Origin: Hygrophila difformis
Taxonomy: Eukaryota > Streptophyta > Magnoliopsida > Lamiales > Acanthaceae
Assembly (NCBI GenBank): GCA_030278955.1
Contig: JAOANR010000014.1
Location: 21,578,068 to 21,642,067, forward strand
Length of the DNA: 64,000 nt
Reading direction: 5' to 3'
Positions within the stretch are counted from its first letter, which is position 1; the number at the start of each line of letters is the position of its first letter. The position numbers were made by a program, and so were the translations under genes. This document shows, piece after piece, positions 48,532-60,100 of this stretch. Below the pieces are notes generated by a model, which saw only the letters and a list, made by a program, of their open reading frames with translations, ran no database searches and was not told where the DNA came from.

Positions 48532-49471
48532 GAGCAGCTTGAAGATGGAGATTGGCCGGAGCTGCTGTTGGTGGCCGCTGCTGTCGAGATCCGGAGGTGT
48601 GGTGGCTGCGGCGGCTGAGGTGAGGTGCGGCGAGCTCGGAGCTGTAACGGGAGTGGTGGTGGAAGCTGTCGGCTGTTGGAGGTGACGACGGAGGTGCGGC
48701 AGGAAGACCGAGATGGTGGCGGGTGAGCGGCGTCCGATGTGACTGAGGACGCCGGCGATTGGTGGAGCTGTGGTGGCCGCCGGATTTGTCGGAGGGGATG
48801 AAGGTGGCTGCCGGCTGCTTGTGGATGGCCGGAGGAGGGAGCGAAGGCAGCGGCTGGTTGGGGATGAGGAGGAGGCCGGAGCAATGGAGATGAAGACAGG
48901 GGTGATGGACGGAAATAGGAGACTTCGCCGGAGATGACGACGGGCACCGGCGAGTGGCTAGTTGGAGAAGACAAGGCGTAAATTTTCGTATGTCTTGTAG
49001 CAACAATTGGGAAACAAAAATGAGGCGGGCCCCACACAAATATTCATTTTTGATTATATTGATTTCATCCGCAAGACTTGTTTGAAATTTTGATTTTATT
49101 CTCTTATCTCATTTTTTTTTTTTTAAAAATACATATATAAGCATAATAAACACAAGTAAATAAATATAGATATTTCTTCCAATTGATTATATTTGGCTTG
49201 TGTTCCGTTTAATGGACCCGTGTCCACCGAACCAATAATTATCAAATGTGGGATTTTTAATATTTTATCATGTTTTTGGGTTTTTTAACACAAATTTAAT
49301 AAAAATAACAATATTTTTGTGTTTTTCAATACCAGTTTATTATTTATACAAACTTGCACATATCTGTCAAATTCGACTGCTTTCTTATTTAAATAAGACC
49401 GGAATGCGATCAAATGTCCGTATTAGACACGGAAATAGATTGAAAATAATGGTCACTTTTGGCCATTATCA

Positions 49472-50388
49472 AAACGTAAAAGGATTTAACGGACTAGAGC
49501 TTACTACAACGTTGGAGATCTTCCGAATTTCGTCCAAACAGCCGCTGTCTCGGTTTTGGTGCCTCCGTTGACTCCGGAATTACGACTTTTGTATATAGAG
49601 AGTATCGTAGGATTTTGAAAAAGGTTTAGGGTCATTCGAGGAGGTTATTTATAGATAGGCACGACCTAGGGACGTCCAAGGTCGGCCTTGATGAGTCTTG
49701 AGCCGCAGGGAATGCAACCGAAGTCGGAAAATCCGAATTCGGGCGAGAAAATCTCGCAACGGGCGAATCTGCCTGCTGGCGCGGGGATGGCGCGCCTTTC
49801 CCCTAAACAGCGCGCGGCTAGCGCGCGGCTCACGCTTGGACTTCGGTCCGGGCAGGTCGTGCGATCCGTCGTGCTTTTCCTTCTCTCTTTCGGGTTTCTA
49901 TCCCTCTATGTGCTCGGATTCTTATTTCCGGGCTATCTTCGGGTTCCTATCTCGTATCGTCATTTCCTTCGGACCTAAATTTATGTTTGGACTAGAGTTC
50001 TCGAGTCCATTGGTGTCGGGTTCCCGTGTGACGATTTATTTAATTTAATTCCTTTTTAATTAATCATCTTTAATTCCTTTTTAGATTAAATTTTCATTTC
50101 TCATTTCTTTTGTATTTATTTATTATATTCTATTTATTATTTATTTATTTATTTATTTATTTTATTTATGTTGCAAAATTCTCGGGTATCACAGTCTACC
50201 CCCTTAAGAATCAACTTCGTCCTCGAAGTTGTGTTTCGACTTTTCTCGGGCTAAGTTTTGTTTATTTTATTATTTTGTGACTGAACTTAGAATTAAAACT
50301 TCTAAGCTGCCTACGTACCCGGTGAAGGGATCAAGCCATAAAGTAGTTCAAAAGTTTACAAAAGTTCGTAGAAATATGCGGTGTGACA
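49472..50388 (-). repeat. 5' LTR of element B, second part
   Basis: It resumes AAACGTAAAAGG exactly where the LTR was cut and runs to GGTGTGACA, followed by GAATT. It matches 32083-33006 of the other LTR, with a shorter TTTA repeat (about 50136-50168). Confidence 0.88.
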
Positions 50389-51189
50389 GAATTACATACC
50401 TTGCATGAGAGTGAGGGTGCCGCAATTTTGCAGGGAGGGTTGGAGGCCCACCTGCATTTGCACCCCGCAATTATGCAATTTGCATGGTGCGTTTGAGATG
50501 ATCTAATAAACTTGTCTTGATGTAATAAAGGATAAGGTCAAAATTTTGGTACCTCGGTCCATCCCGCAGTCTAGTCATTGACCGTGCCACTGTGTCATTG
50601 ACCGTGACACCCAATTTTCGGCCTGCCCAGGCCCAATTAGAAAAGGCAGAAAAGGAAATAATAGCGAGGCCCACATACTAGGCCTTAGGAAAGTAACAGC
50701 CCAATCCGAATTTTTCAAGCGGTCTCTAGCCTACAAAAAATTTTGCTATGTATCAGAACAAATTCTCCTGTCATTACAGTAAGAATAGTTGATTTTCTCG
50801 TGGCTCTAATTAAAACTACCACATCATATTACAGTTACGTTCATGAATACAAACACCTCAGGTTGCATCAACATTATGATATTCAAATATTATATTCTTG
50901 GTATCCGATTATAATACGGCCACCTCAGGTTGCATTAGCGTCCTGCTTTTCTTATATTAATTATTTTTTTTTTGTTATTAACCACGTGATGTTGCATCAG
51001 CATTATAGTATTATGATGCTATTATTTATTTTGTTTTTATCCATTGTATTAATGATTATTTCCTTCGATATGTATGGATGGATGGCGTGTAATAATCATA
51101 TTTCTTCTATATTAACAACGCGACCATTACCTCTCCGACTCCACCCCTAACATTTGAAAAAACCAAGAGAGACGAAATAATCAGCAAAT
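50389..51189 (+). promoter_or_regulatory. Upstream region of gene B
   Basis: The first ~20 bases continue the old LTR fragment. The rest is unique: a stretch with GCAATTTTGCAGGG-like inverted bits at 50420-50490, then three diverged direct repeats around CACCTCAGGTTGCAT (about 50848, 50921 and 50982) within 340 bp of the ATG. The leader just before 51190 resembles that of gene A. No clear TATA box was placed. Confidence 0.4.
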
Positions 51190-54100
51190 ATGGCACAAGA
51201 ACAATATGAAGGAGGAGCCAATGGGCCACAATCCCCAAATCAGCCACAAGAAGGAGTCGAAGCACGGCAAAACCTAATTCAACCACAAGAACCGAGAGTA
51301 AATGGGCATCCACAAACACGTGAAGTTATCCTTACTCTCGAAGCCCCTAATTTTCAACCGAGTCCACCTAGAGCTTTTGAAAATCCCCAACCGGCTAGAC
51401 CTTCAACCGGGCCCCAAATCCTTTCTCCCAGGCCAGTTGGACCCCAAGACCTTCAGCCCCAACCACGACTTCTTCCTTCTCCAACAATTCTCAACATTGA
51501 TGAAGGACAGGTTCTTACCTTTATTTTTATTTTAATTGCTAATTTTTTCTATCCACAATTAGAATTTGAAACTATTTAATTATATATACTTATATATATT
51601 GATTTTGCATTTAAATACTGGACTATGTTGATGGCATGATCCAATCTATTATTATGTTTTTTTGTAACTTTTTTTTTATTTTTTTATGTAGGATATTGTA
51701 GAAGCAATACGAAGCTTTTTTGATGCGCAAACACATTTACTGAGGGGTAACAATGAAATATTGTCCTTCGGTGGAACCGTACTCTCTGCATTTGGTCATG
51801 TATCAAACCCACGACTACAAGTACTTGGTGGTGTAACAACAACGTTTGAGGTAATAACGACTCCCAAACCTTGTTATATGAATGTGATGTTTTCAACTCC
51901 CCTAATCATACAGTACTTAATATTGTAATTTTGAGATTTTATAAGAAATCGAGCAAAATTATATAAGTAATTATTAAGTGACTAGAGCCCCAATCTATTC
52001 AAGTCTATTGATCAGCTACTCTCATTTTCATCACTATATATGAATATCCCTCATTTGTGAAATATTTAATAGCATTGCCATTAAAAGTTTTCTCGTATAA
52101 GAAAGGTTGATATTGGGCCTCGAAGAATTCTAATAAATAGAAATCACTTGGGTCATCCAGTAAAACATTTCTATACGAGTACTTTAGTGGATTACTACTT
52201 TTTAAATTACTAGACATGTACATTACTAGTAGATAGATTACCATTTTTTAAATTCTTTGGAATGCACACATTACATTGTTAATTTGATAAGTGCATGCAA
52301 TCTTACTTAGAATGTGTTTATGAAACATATTGTGAATTCCCAATAATGTAAATTACCAGGAACGTGGATTTATAGGTTAGCACATACGAAATGCCTCTTA
52401 TTGTTTTTACTTTTCAGCAATGCCCTATTATAACTAATCACTATAGTTACTGCTTACTAGAGACAATTATTTATCACTGTACTTCTTGTTATTGTGGTTA
52501 TATACACTTCCCAAAATGCATAAAAGGTATGGACGCTTCATGGTTATGCTTCTGAAAACCTCACCCTTAAAATTATTTGTTTGTCCTGAATTTAATGCTA
52601 CGTTCGGCAGTATCTTTTTATGTAGAGAGTAATTTAAACAGCAACATAACAATTGCAGGGTGAACATGCAATTGTTAACCTCTCCGGGTACTTCATCTTT
52701 CATTTTGATCGACCAGTACAACTCGATCAAATGATATTAACCCTTCAACTGGGGTCTAGATGCACTGCTGGTTTCGTAAATGGTCCTCTTATTTCTTGTA
52801 GTGAAATTCAGGTTAGCTTTTTTTCTTTTTTTTTTTTGTGACACCTTCCATTGATCTATATTTTTCTACACGGATGATGTCATTAATGTTTACGCTAACA
52901 TATTATATATATAAATAAAATATTTGTAATACCATAGAAATTGCCCGAAATATATGTATGAATATATATTTTTGATCAATTCACTAAGTAGATTTTTAAT
53001 CAAATCTATATATATTTCTATGTTCAAATATGTGCTTAAAGATTAGTATATTATTTTCTACAAAACATACTTTGAAAAATTATATATATTTGTCTTTTCA
53101 AATAAATATATGGATTTCAATATCAAGTGTAATAAGTATATGGTTCATAGAATATTTTAAATCCATATACAAGTTTATATACACATATATACCTTGGTCT
53201 TGAAATAATCTTTCCAAATATGTACACATGTATATACATGTATATATTTACCTGTTTAAATTATAATGAGAATTATCTATTTTCTATATATCCTTGATTA
53301 ATCATTCTACCCATATTTTTATTTATGGAATTATTCTAGAATGCCATAATATAATTGGGAATAATTTGACTATGGTTTGAAATTGTAGGGTGGAATATTA
53401 ATCATATCTTGTCATTTTCAAATAAAGAATATATTCCTTTTTGAAGCTATTTATGACTTACAAGATCACAAAAATTCCCACATTATGATTTTTTTTTTAA
53501 GATAAGAATCTTAATATATATATATATATTAAAAAAAAAATTATAAAAAAAAAAAGTTACTGCAGCATGCTACTGTAGCAAGCTACTGTAGCATGCTACT
53601 GTAGCAGTCGGGCATTATGCGTTTTTGGGGACTTTTTGCCATTTTTTGGGTCCCAAAGGTGGGAATCTTGATCTATCACGGGGGAGGCATATTTTGGATG
53701 ATTATAGATGTTCCTAACACCCCATTTCAGCCATCAACACTCAAAGATTCATCCCAAAACTCTCCCAAACTCTCCCAAAGCCAAAACACTCTTCCGGCGA
53801 CTTTCCGGCAACTTTCCGGCAACCAAATCCGACCAAGGAAGTGTGTAGATCAAGGATTGCAAGCTTTGGATTGTTGGTAAGATGTAAATCAAGTTTCCTT
53901 ATGGTTTTAAGATCATAACCATCATCCTAACTTACGAATCTTCATATTCAAACACAAATCGGAGCCAAAGGAAGAATAAATCGGGTGGAAGAGATTTGTT
54001 CGTGACATCCCGTGGATTCCGGACGACCCCGTGACCTCCTAGACATTATCCCCACTGTAAGTTAACCTTACTATGGTTTTGGGTGACCTAAAATGCAACC

Positions 54101-57100
54101 AAACATGGAGATTTAGAAACTCTAAAATCTGTCAACAAGAAAAACCCCAGGCGCAGCGTTTTCGTATGAATTTTTCGAACCACTAAAGCTGCTCAAACGG
54201 AAAAACTCAAAACATGAAAAACGTTCATAAGACTTAGGTCTAGCCTCTGTAAAAATTTCAGAATTTTTCATGTTGTTTTGAAACCTGACAGACCCAAACC
54301 GTACAGTATTAAATCTAGATCTTAGAACTTTGGCAGATTTCACTCTCAATCTTGTTAGCCATTTTGACCTTGGATCTAAGCCGATCTAGGATTGGTGTTG
54401 AGCATGAAAGTTGTAGATCTATGAGTCTTGAATACCTCTGTAAAATTTCATGCATTTTCGTTAAGATTTGCTACCCCAAACCGTGTCGGACATATTCTGC
54501 GTTTTTAAGAATTTTCAAAAGTTGACAGATTTCATAACCGAACTTGATGAGCTTATTTCTATCATTTCTAGTCCGAACCAATCTTCATGATCTAAACAAA
54601 AGTTGTAGGAAATCAAGTCTAGTATGAGCATATAAAATTTCAGAATTTTTGAAGTTCATTTGATATGTTAAAAAGTCAAATCTTTGAAAGGTGTCAAACC
54701 TGAATCCTGACAGCATACTATTTGAGTAGAAAACTTGATTTTTGCCTCGTTTCCTTAACCCGGATCGAGAAACTTAAAACATGAAAGTTGTTCATTGGGA
54801 TGTTTTTGAGCTACTGTGAAAATTTCAGATCAATCGCCTAAGAAATGGATTTTTAAACTGAAAAGGCGTAAACTATGACATCGATCGGTTTTAAACTAGT
54901 GAGATTTTGAAATTTCTAAACAAACGATCGAAATCTTGTTATATGATAAAGATATATTTTTGGAAATCCCGTTACACTAAAGTTGAAACGATATCGGTTA
55001 CATTGGTTACATAAAATTAGGGGGTGAGTGCTCTGCAGGGTGCCCTCCTAATTATTCATTTTGTGCCAAAACGGCAATGATTACTACGCGCGAAAGATTG
55101 CCAAAACGGAATCTTATATTTTTGGGCCTATCCTCTCGGGTGTATCCGTATGGGTTACTCGAGGCTCGACGGAGCGGTACTGGATATGGCGTATTTGGTC
55201 ACAAGAGACCAACGGCCTACCCTCTCGAGTGTATCCGTATGGGTTACTCGAGGCTCGACGGAGTGGTACTGGGTATGGCGAATCGGCTGCGGCCGCCGGA
55301 ATACCGGCTAAATGAGATATGATACTTATGAAATTGGCTGAGGCCGCCGGATCACCGGCTAAATGATACTATTGATATTGGCTGCGGCCGCCGGATCACC
55401 GGCTAAATGATACTTTTGATATTGGCTGCGGCCGCCGGATCACCGGCTAAATGATATATTGTTGAGATGATGGCGTAACGGGAAATAAAATAAAAAAGCT
55501 CAGATTTTATGAAATTGGCTGCGGCCGCCGGATTGCCGGCTAAATTAAATATTGTTGAGATGGTGGCGTATCGGGGAGAATTTTTAAAAGCTCAAATTTT
55601 TATTTACTTACTTACGGCATTATTCATGTTTTTAAATCATGTCTTAAATAATTGCCCATGCTTAAGTTTTTAATTATGAAATTAAATGTGTCTTTAAAGT
55701 ATGCAATTATATTCGCATTTTTAAAATAAAATATTTTTATGCATGACAAAAAGTTTTATCTTAACTATGTCGTGCAAATCATTTTACTATGTAAGTTGAA
55801 TCATGATCACGTGGAAATCTTTATTTTAAATCATGCCATTTATTTATTAGTGGATGATTAACTTAAATTGTGTATTACCTACAAACATCTTTTTATTAAA
55901 TTTAATTAAAGGATTTGAAACCCCTAAATCATGCTATGTGTTAACTTACTCAGCGCGTTTTTGCTGACCCAAACCATTTATCCCCTTTTTCTTACAGAGT
56001 CTGAAGATTATGCATCGTCATATGCATACATGGGAACATTTGGGGAAATCTCTATTTTAAATCCCTGCATTTAATTACGACTTGCATGGACTGTTTAACC
56101 CGTTTTTTGGCCATGTCGGCCCTTATACTTTATTTCCGCTGCACAACTTATATTTCCGCTGCAACTTTGATGTATTATTTTTAAATTATATATGAATGGG
56201 CTGTTTGAATATTTTAAATTCTGAAAAACCATAGCCTTGCATCTCTTTAGTGAGCTCGGAGAAACCGTGTCTTGCTAGGGAGGTGTGGCGGTGGCATCCC
56301 GGCCTGGGTTACCAAAACCGGGGTGTTACAAGTTGGTATCAGAGCCCGAAATATTTTAAAGCTATTATTTTACATAGCCGGGAATATTTTAAAACTACTA
56401 TTTTAAAGAGCCCGGAATATTTTTAAACTATTATTTTTAAAGTTGTCATTTCTAAACTAGTAATATATTTTAAAGAACCCAATTATTATTTTGAAGTTAA
56501 AGCCCAAATTTTTAGCCCAAAATTTTTTTTTAGAAGCCCAAGAAATTATTTTCAGCCCAATAACCTTGTTTTTATTTAAAGCCCAAATAATTTATTTCTT
56601 TCGGCCCAATATTGTGGTCCAAACCTTTTATCCTTATTTTAATCTATCCATGGAATAAATTTATTTTTAAACCCATGGATAAATAAATGCATGCATAAAA
56701 TTTTTATTGGGGGGATCACATATGCATATGCATACATAAATATCTGTACTAACCTTTTTTGTGAATCGTATGTGATACATAACCTTCTCACTCTAGTGTT
56801 CGACATGACCTTGAGTCTTGGCTTAGAAGCGCCAACTTAAGACTAACCTTGCCTTAGTCCTAGATCTTGATCACTTAGAAACTCATCTTCGCGTTCTTCT
56901 AAAATGGCACCTAGAAGAAAACTGAGGAAGGATCATATGCGATGATACCCGAACTTGGTTGTGAATAATACATAGGCAGTTATGGGGACATAACTGTGAT
57001 CTTAAGGCGGGGAGGATGTAACAACCCGAATATTATGTATCCCAAATAATATCAAACAACAAAACACAATGATACAATCGCAATCAATCAAGCGATCAAT

Positions 57101-60100
57101 AAGTCGCGCAACTTCGGGGACGAAGTTGATTCTTAAGGAGGGTAGATTGTAATACCATAGAAATTGCCCGAAATATATGTATGAATATATATTTTTGATC
57201 AATTCACTAAGTAGATTTTTAATCAAATCTATATATATTTCTATGTTCAAATATGTGCTTAAAGATTAGTATATTATTTTCTACAAAAACATACTTTGAA
57301 AAATTATATATATTTGTCTTTTCAAATAAATATATGGATTTCAATATCAAGTGTAATAAGTATATGGTTCATAGAATATTTTAAATCCATATACAAGTTT
57401 ATATACACATATATACCTTGGTCTTGAAATAATCTTTCCAAACATGTACACATATATATACATGTATATATTTACCTGTTTAAATTATAATGAGAATTAT
57501 CTATTTTCTATATATCCTTGATTAATCATTCTACCCATATTTTTATTTATGGAATTATTCTAGAATGCCATAATATAATTGGGAATAATTTGACTATGGT
57601 TTGAAATTGTAGGGTGGAAAATTAATCATATCTTGTCATTTTCAAATAAAGAATATATTCCTTTTTGAAGCTATTTATGACTTACAAGATCACAAAAATT
57701 CCCACATTATGATTTTTTTTTAAGATAAGAATCTTAATATATATATATATATATAAAAAAATTATAAAAAAAAAAGTTACTGTAGCATGCTACTGTAGCA
57801 CGCTACTGTAGCATGCTACTGTAGCAGTCGGGCATTATGCGTTTTTGGCGATTTTTTGCCATTTTTTGGGTCCCAAAGGTGGGAATCTTGATCTATCACG
57901 GGGGAGGCATATTTTGGATGATTATAGATGTTCCTAACACCCCATTTGAGCCATCAACACTCAAAGATTCATCACAAAACTCTCCCAAACTCTCCCAAAG
58001 CCAAAACACTCTTCCGGCGACTTTCCGGCAACTTTCCGGCAACCAAATCCGACCAAAGAAGTGTGTAGATCAAGGATTGCAAGCTTTGGATTGTTGGTAA
58101 GATGTAAATCAAGTTTCCTTATGGTTTTAAGATCATAACCATCATCCTAACTTACGAATCTTCATATTCAAACACAAATCGGAGCCAAAGGAAGAATAAA
58201 TCGGGTGGAAGAGATTTGTTCGTGACATCCCGTGGATTCCGGACGACCCCGTGACCTCCTAGACATTATCCCCACTGTAAGTTAACCTTACTATGGTTTT
58301 GGGTGACCTAAAATGCAACCAAACATGGAGATTTAGAAACTCTAAAATCTGTCAACAAGAAAAACCCCAGGCGCAGCGTTTTCGTATGAATTTTTCGAAC
58401 CACTAAAGCTGCTCAAACGGAAAAACGCAAAACATGAAAAACGTTCATAAGACTTAGGTCTAGCCTCTGTAAAAATTTCAGAATTTTTCATGTTGTTTTG
58501 AAACCTGAAACAGACCCAAACCGAACAGTATTAAATCTAGATCTTAGAACTTTGGCAGATTTCACTCTCAATCTTGTTAGCCATTTTGACCTTGGATCTA
58601 AGCCGATCTAGGATTGGTGTTGAGCATGAAAGTTGTAGATCTATGAGGCTTGAATACCTCTGTAAAATTTCATGCATTTTCATTAAGATTTGCTACCCCA
58701 AACCGTGTCGGACATATTCTGCGTTTTTAAGAATTTTCAAAAGTTGACAGATTTCATAACCGAACTTGATGAGCTTATTTCTATCATTTCTAGTCCGAAC
58801 CAATCTTCATGATCTAAACAAAAGTTGTAGGAAATCAAGTCTAGTATGAGCATATAAAATTTCAGAATTTTTTAAGTTCATTTGATATGTTAAAAAGTCA
58901 AATCTTTGAAAGGTGTAAAACCTGAATCCTGACAGCATACTATTTGAGTAGAAAACTTGATTTTTGCCTCGTTTCCTTAACCCGGATCGAGAAACTTAAA
59001 ACATGAAAGTTGTTAATTGGGATGTTTTTGAGCTACTGTGAAAATTTCAGATCAATCGCCTAAGAAATGGATTTTTAAACTGAAAAGGCGTAAACTGTGA
59101 CATCGATCGGTTTTAAACTTGTGAGATTTTGAAATTTCTAAACAAACGATCGAAATCTTGTTATATGATAAAGATATATTTTTGGAAATCCCGTTACACT
59201 AAAGTTGAAACGATATCGGTTACATTGGTTACATAAAATTAGGGGGTGAGTGCTCTGCAGGGTGCCCTCCTAATTATTCATTTTGTGCCAAAACGGCAAT
59301 GATTACTACGCGCGAAAGATTGCCAAAACGGCATCTTATATTTTTGGGCCTATCCTCTCGGGTGTATCCGTATGGGTTACTCGAGGCTCGACGGAGCGGT
59401 ACTGGATATGGCGTATTTGGTCACAAGAGACCAACGGCCTACCCTCTCGAGTGTATCCGTATGGGTTACTCGAGGCTCGACGGAGTGGTACTGGGTATGG
59501 CGAATCGGCTGCGGCCGCCGGAATACCGGCTAAATGAGATATGATACTTATGAAATTGGCTGAGGCCGCCGGATCACCGGCTAAATGATACTATTGATAT
59601 TGGCTGCGGCCGCCGGATCACCGGCTAAATGATACTTTTGATATTGGCTGCGGCCGCCGGATCACCGGCTAAATGATATATTGTTGAGATGATGGCGTAA
59701 CGGGAAATAAATTAAAAAAGCTCAGATTTTATGAAATTGGCTGCGGCCGCCGGATTGCCGGCTAAATTAAATATTGTTGAGATGGTGGCGTATCGGGGAG
59801 AATTTTTAAAAGCTCAAATTTTTATTTACTTACTTACGGCATTATTCATGTTTTTAAATCATGTCTTAAATAATTGCCCATGCTTAAGTTTTTAATTATG
59901 AAATTAAATGTGTCTTTAAAGTATGCAATTATATTCGCATTTTTAAAATAAAATATTTTTATGCATGACAAAAAGTTTTATCTTAACTATGCCGTGCAAA
60001 TCATTTTACTATGTAAGTTGAATCATGATCACGTGGAAATCTTTATTTTAAATCATGCCATTTATTTATTAGTGGATGATTAACTTAAATTGTGTATTAC

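Larger units (their letters stand above)
36288..49471 (-). mobile_element. Complete LARD-like retrotransposon (giant LTRs, non-coding interior)
   Basis: The element is 13184 bp. LTRs are 36288-41829 (5542 bp) and 44174-49471 (5298 bp), with TG..CA ends and AAACG on both sides (36283-36287 and 49472-49476). The empty site is seen at 32083-32093 in the other LTR of element B. A primer site for tRNA-Asp lies next to the right LTR on the minus strand, so the element reads leftward. The 2344-bp interior encodes no gag or pol. Giant LTRs with a short non-coding interior fit the LARD class; the tRNA-Asp primer suggests an Athila/Tat/Ogre-type parent that would supply proteins in trans. Confidence 0.93.
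44174..49471 (-). repeat. 5' LTR of the LARD element (right in plus coordinates)
   Basis: 5298 bp, lacking the Stowaway. It carries the palindrome arrays at 46866-47302 and 48331-48531, three 44-bp units at 47321-47450, the TATA box at 48143-48152 and the GC-rich block. Apart from the MITE and small indels it closely matches the left LTR. Confidence 0.92.
25989..50388 (-). mobile_element. Element B: truncated minus-strand chromovirus with nested CACTA and LARD
   Basis: Outer ends in plus orientation are TGTAACGCCCCGG and GCGGTGTGACA, flanked by GAATT (25984-25988 and 50389-50393). Subtracting the CACTA and LARD insertions leaves about 6.96 kb: a 2763-bp 3' LTR, ~1.67 kb of pol tail, and a 2.5-kb 5' LTR lacking its inner ~240 bp. 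The primer site, gag, protease and most of RT are gone. The pol residues and LTR landmarks relate it to element A and more closely to element C. The two LTRs differ by several percent, so it is older than A or C. Confidence 0.88.

Noticed and set aside
53617..53880. 87-codon open frame repeated at 57837-58100
   Set aside because: It is duplicated only because it lies in both LTRs of element C; no domain and no coding signature.
56334..56345. Possible tRNA gene from tRNA-like bases
   Set aside because: Only the 12-base complement of a tRNA 3' end is present; it is a primer site next to an LTR.
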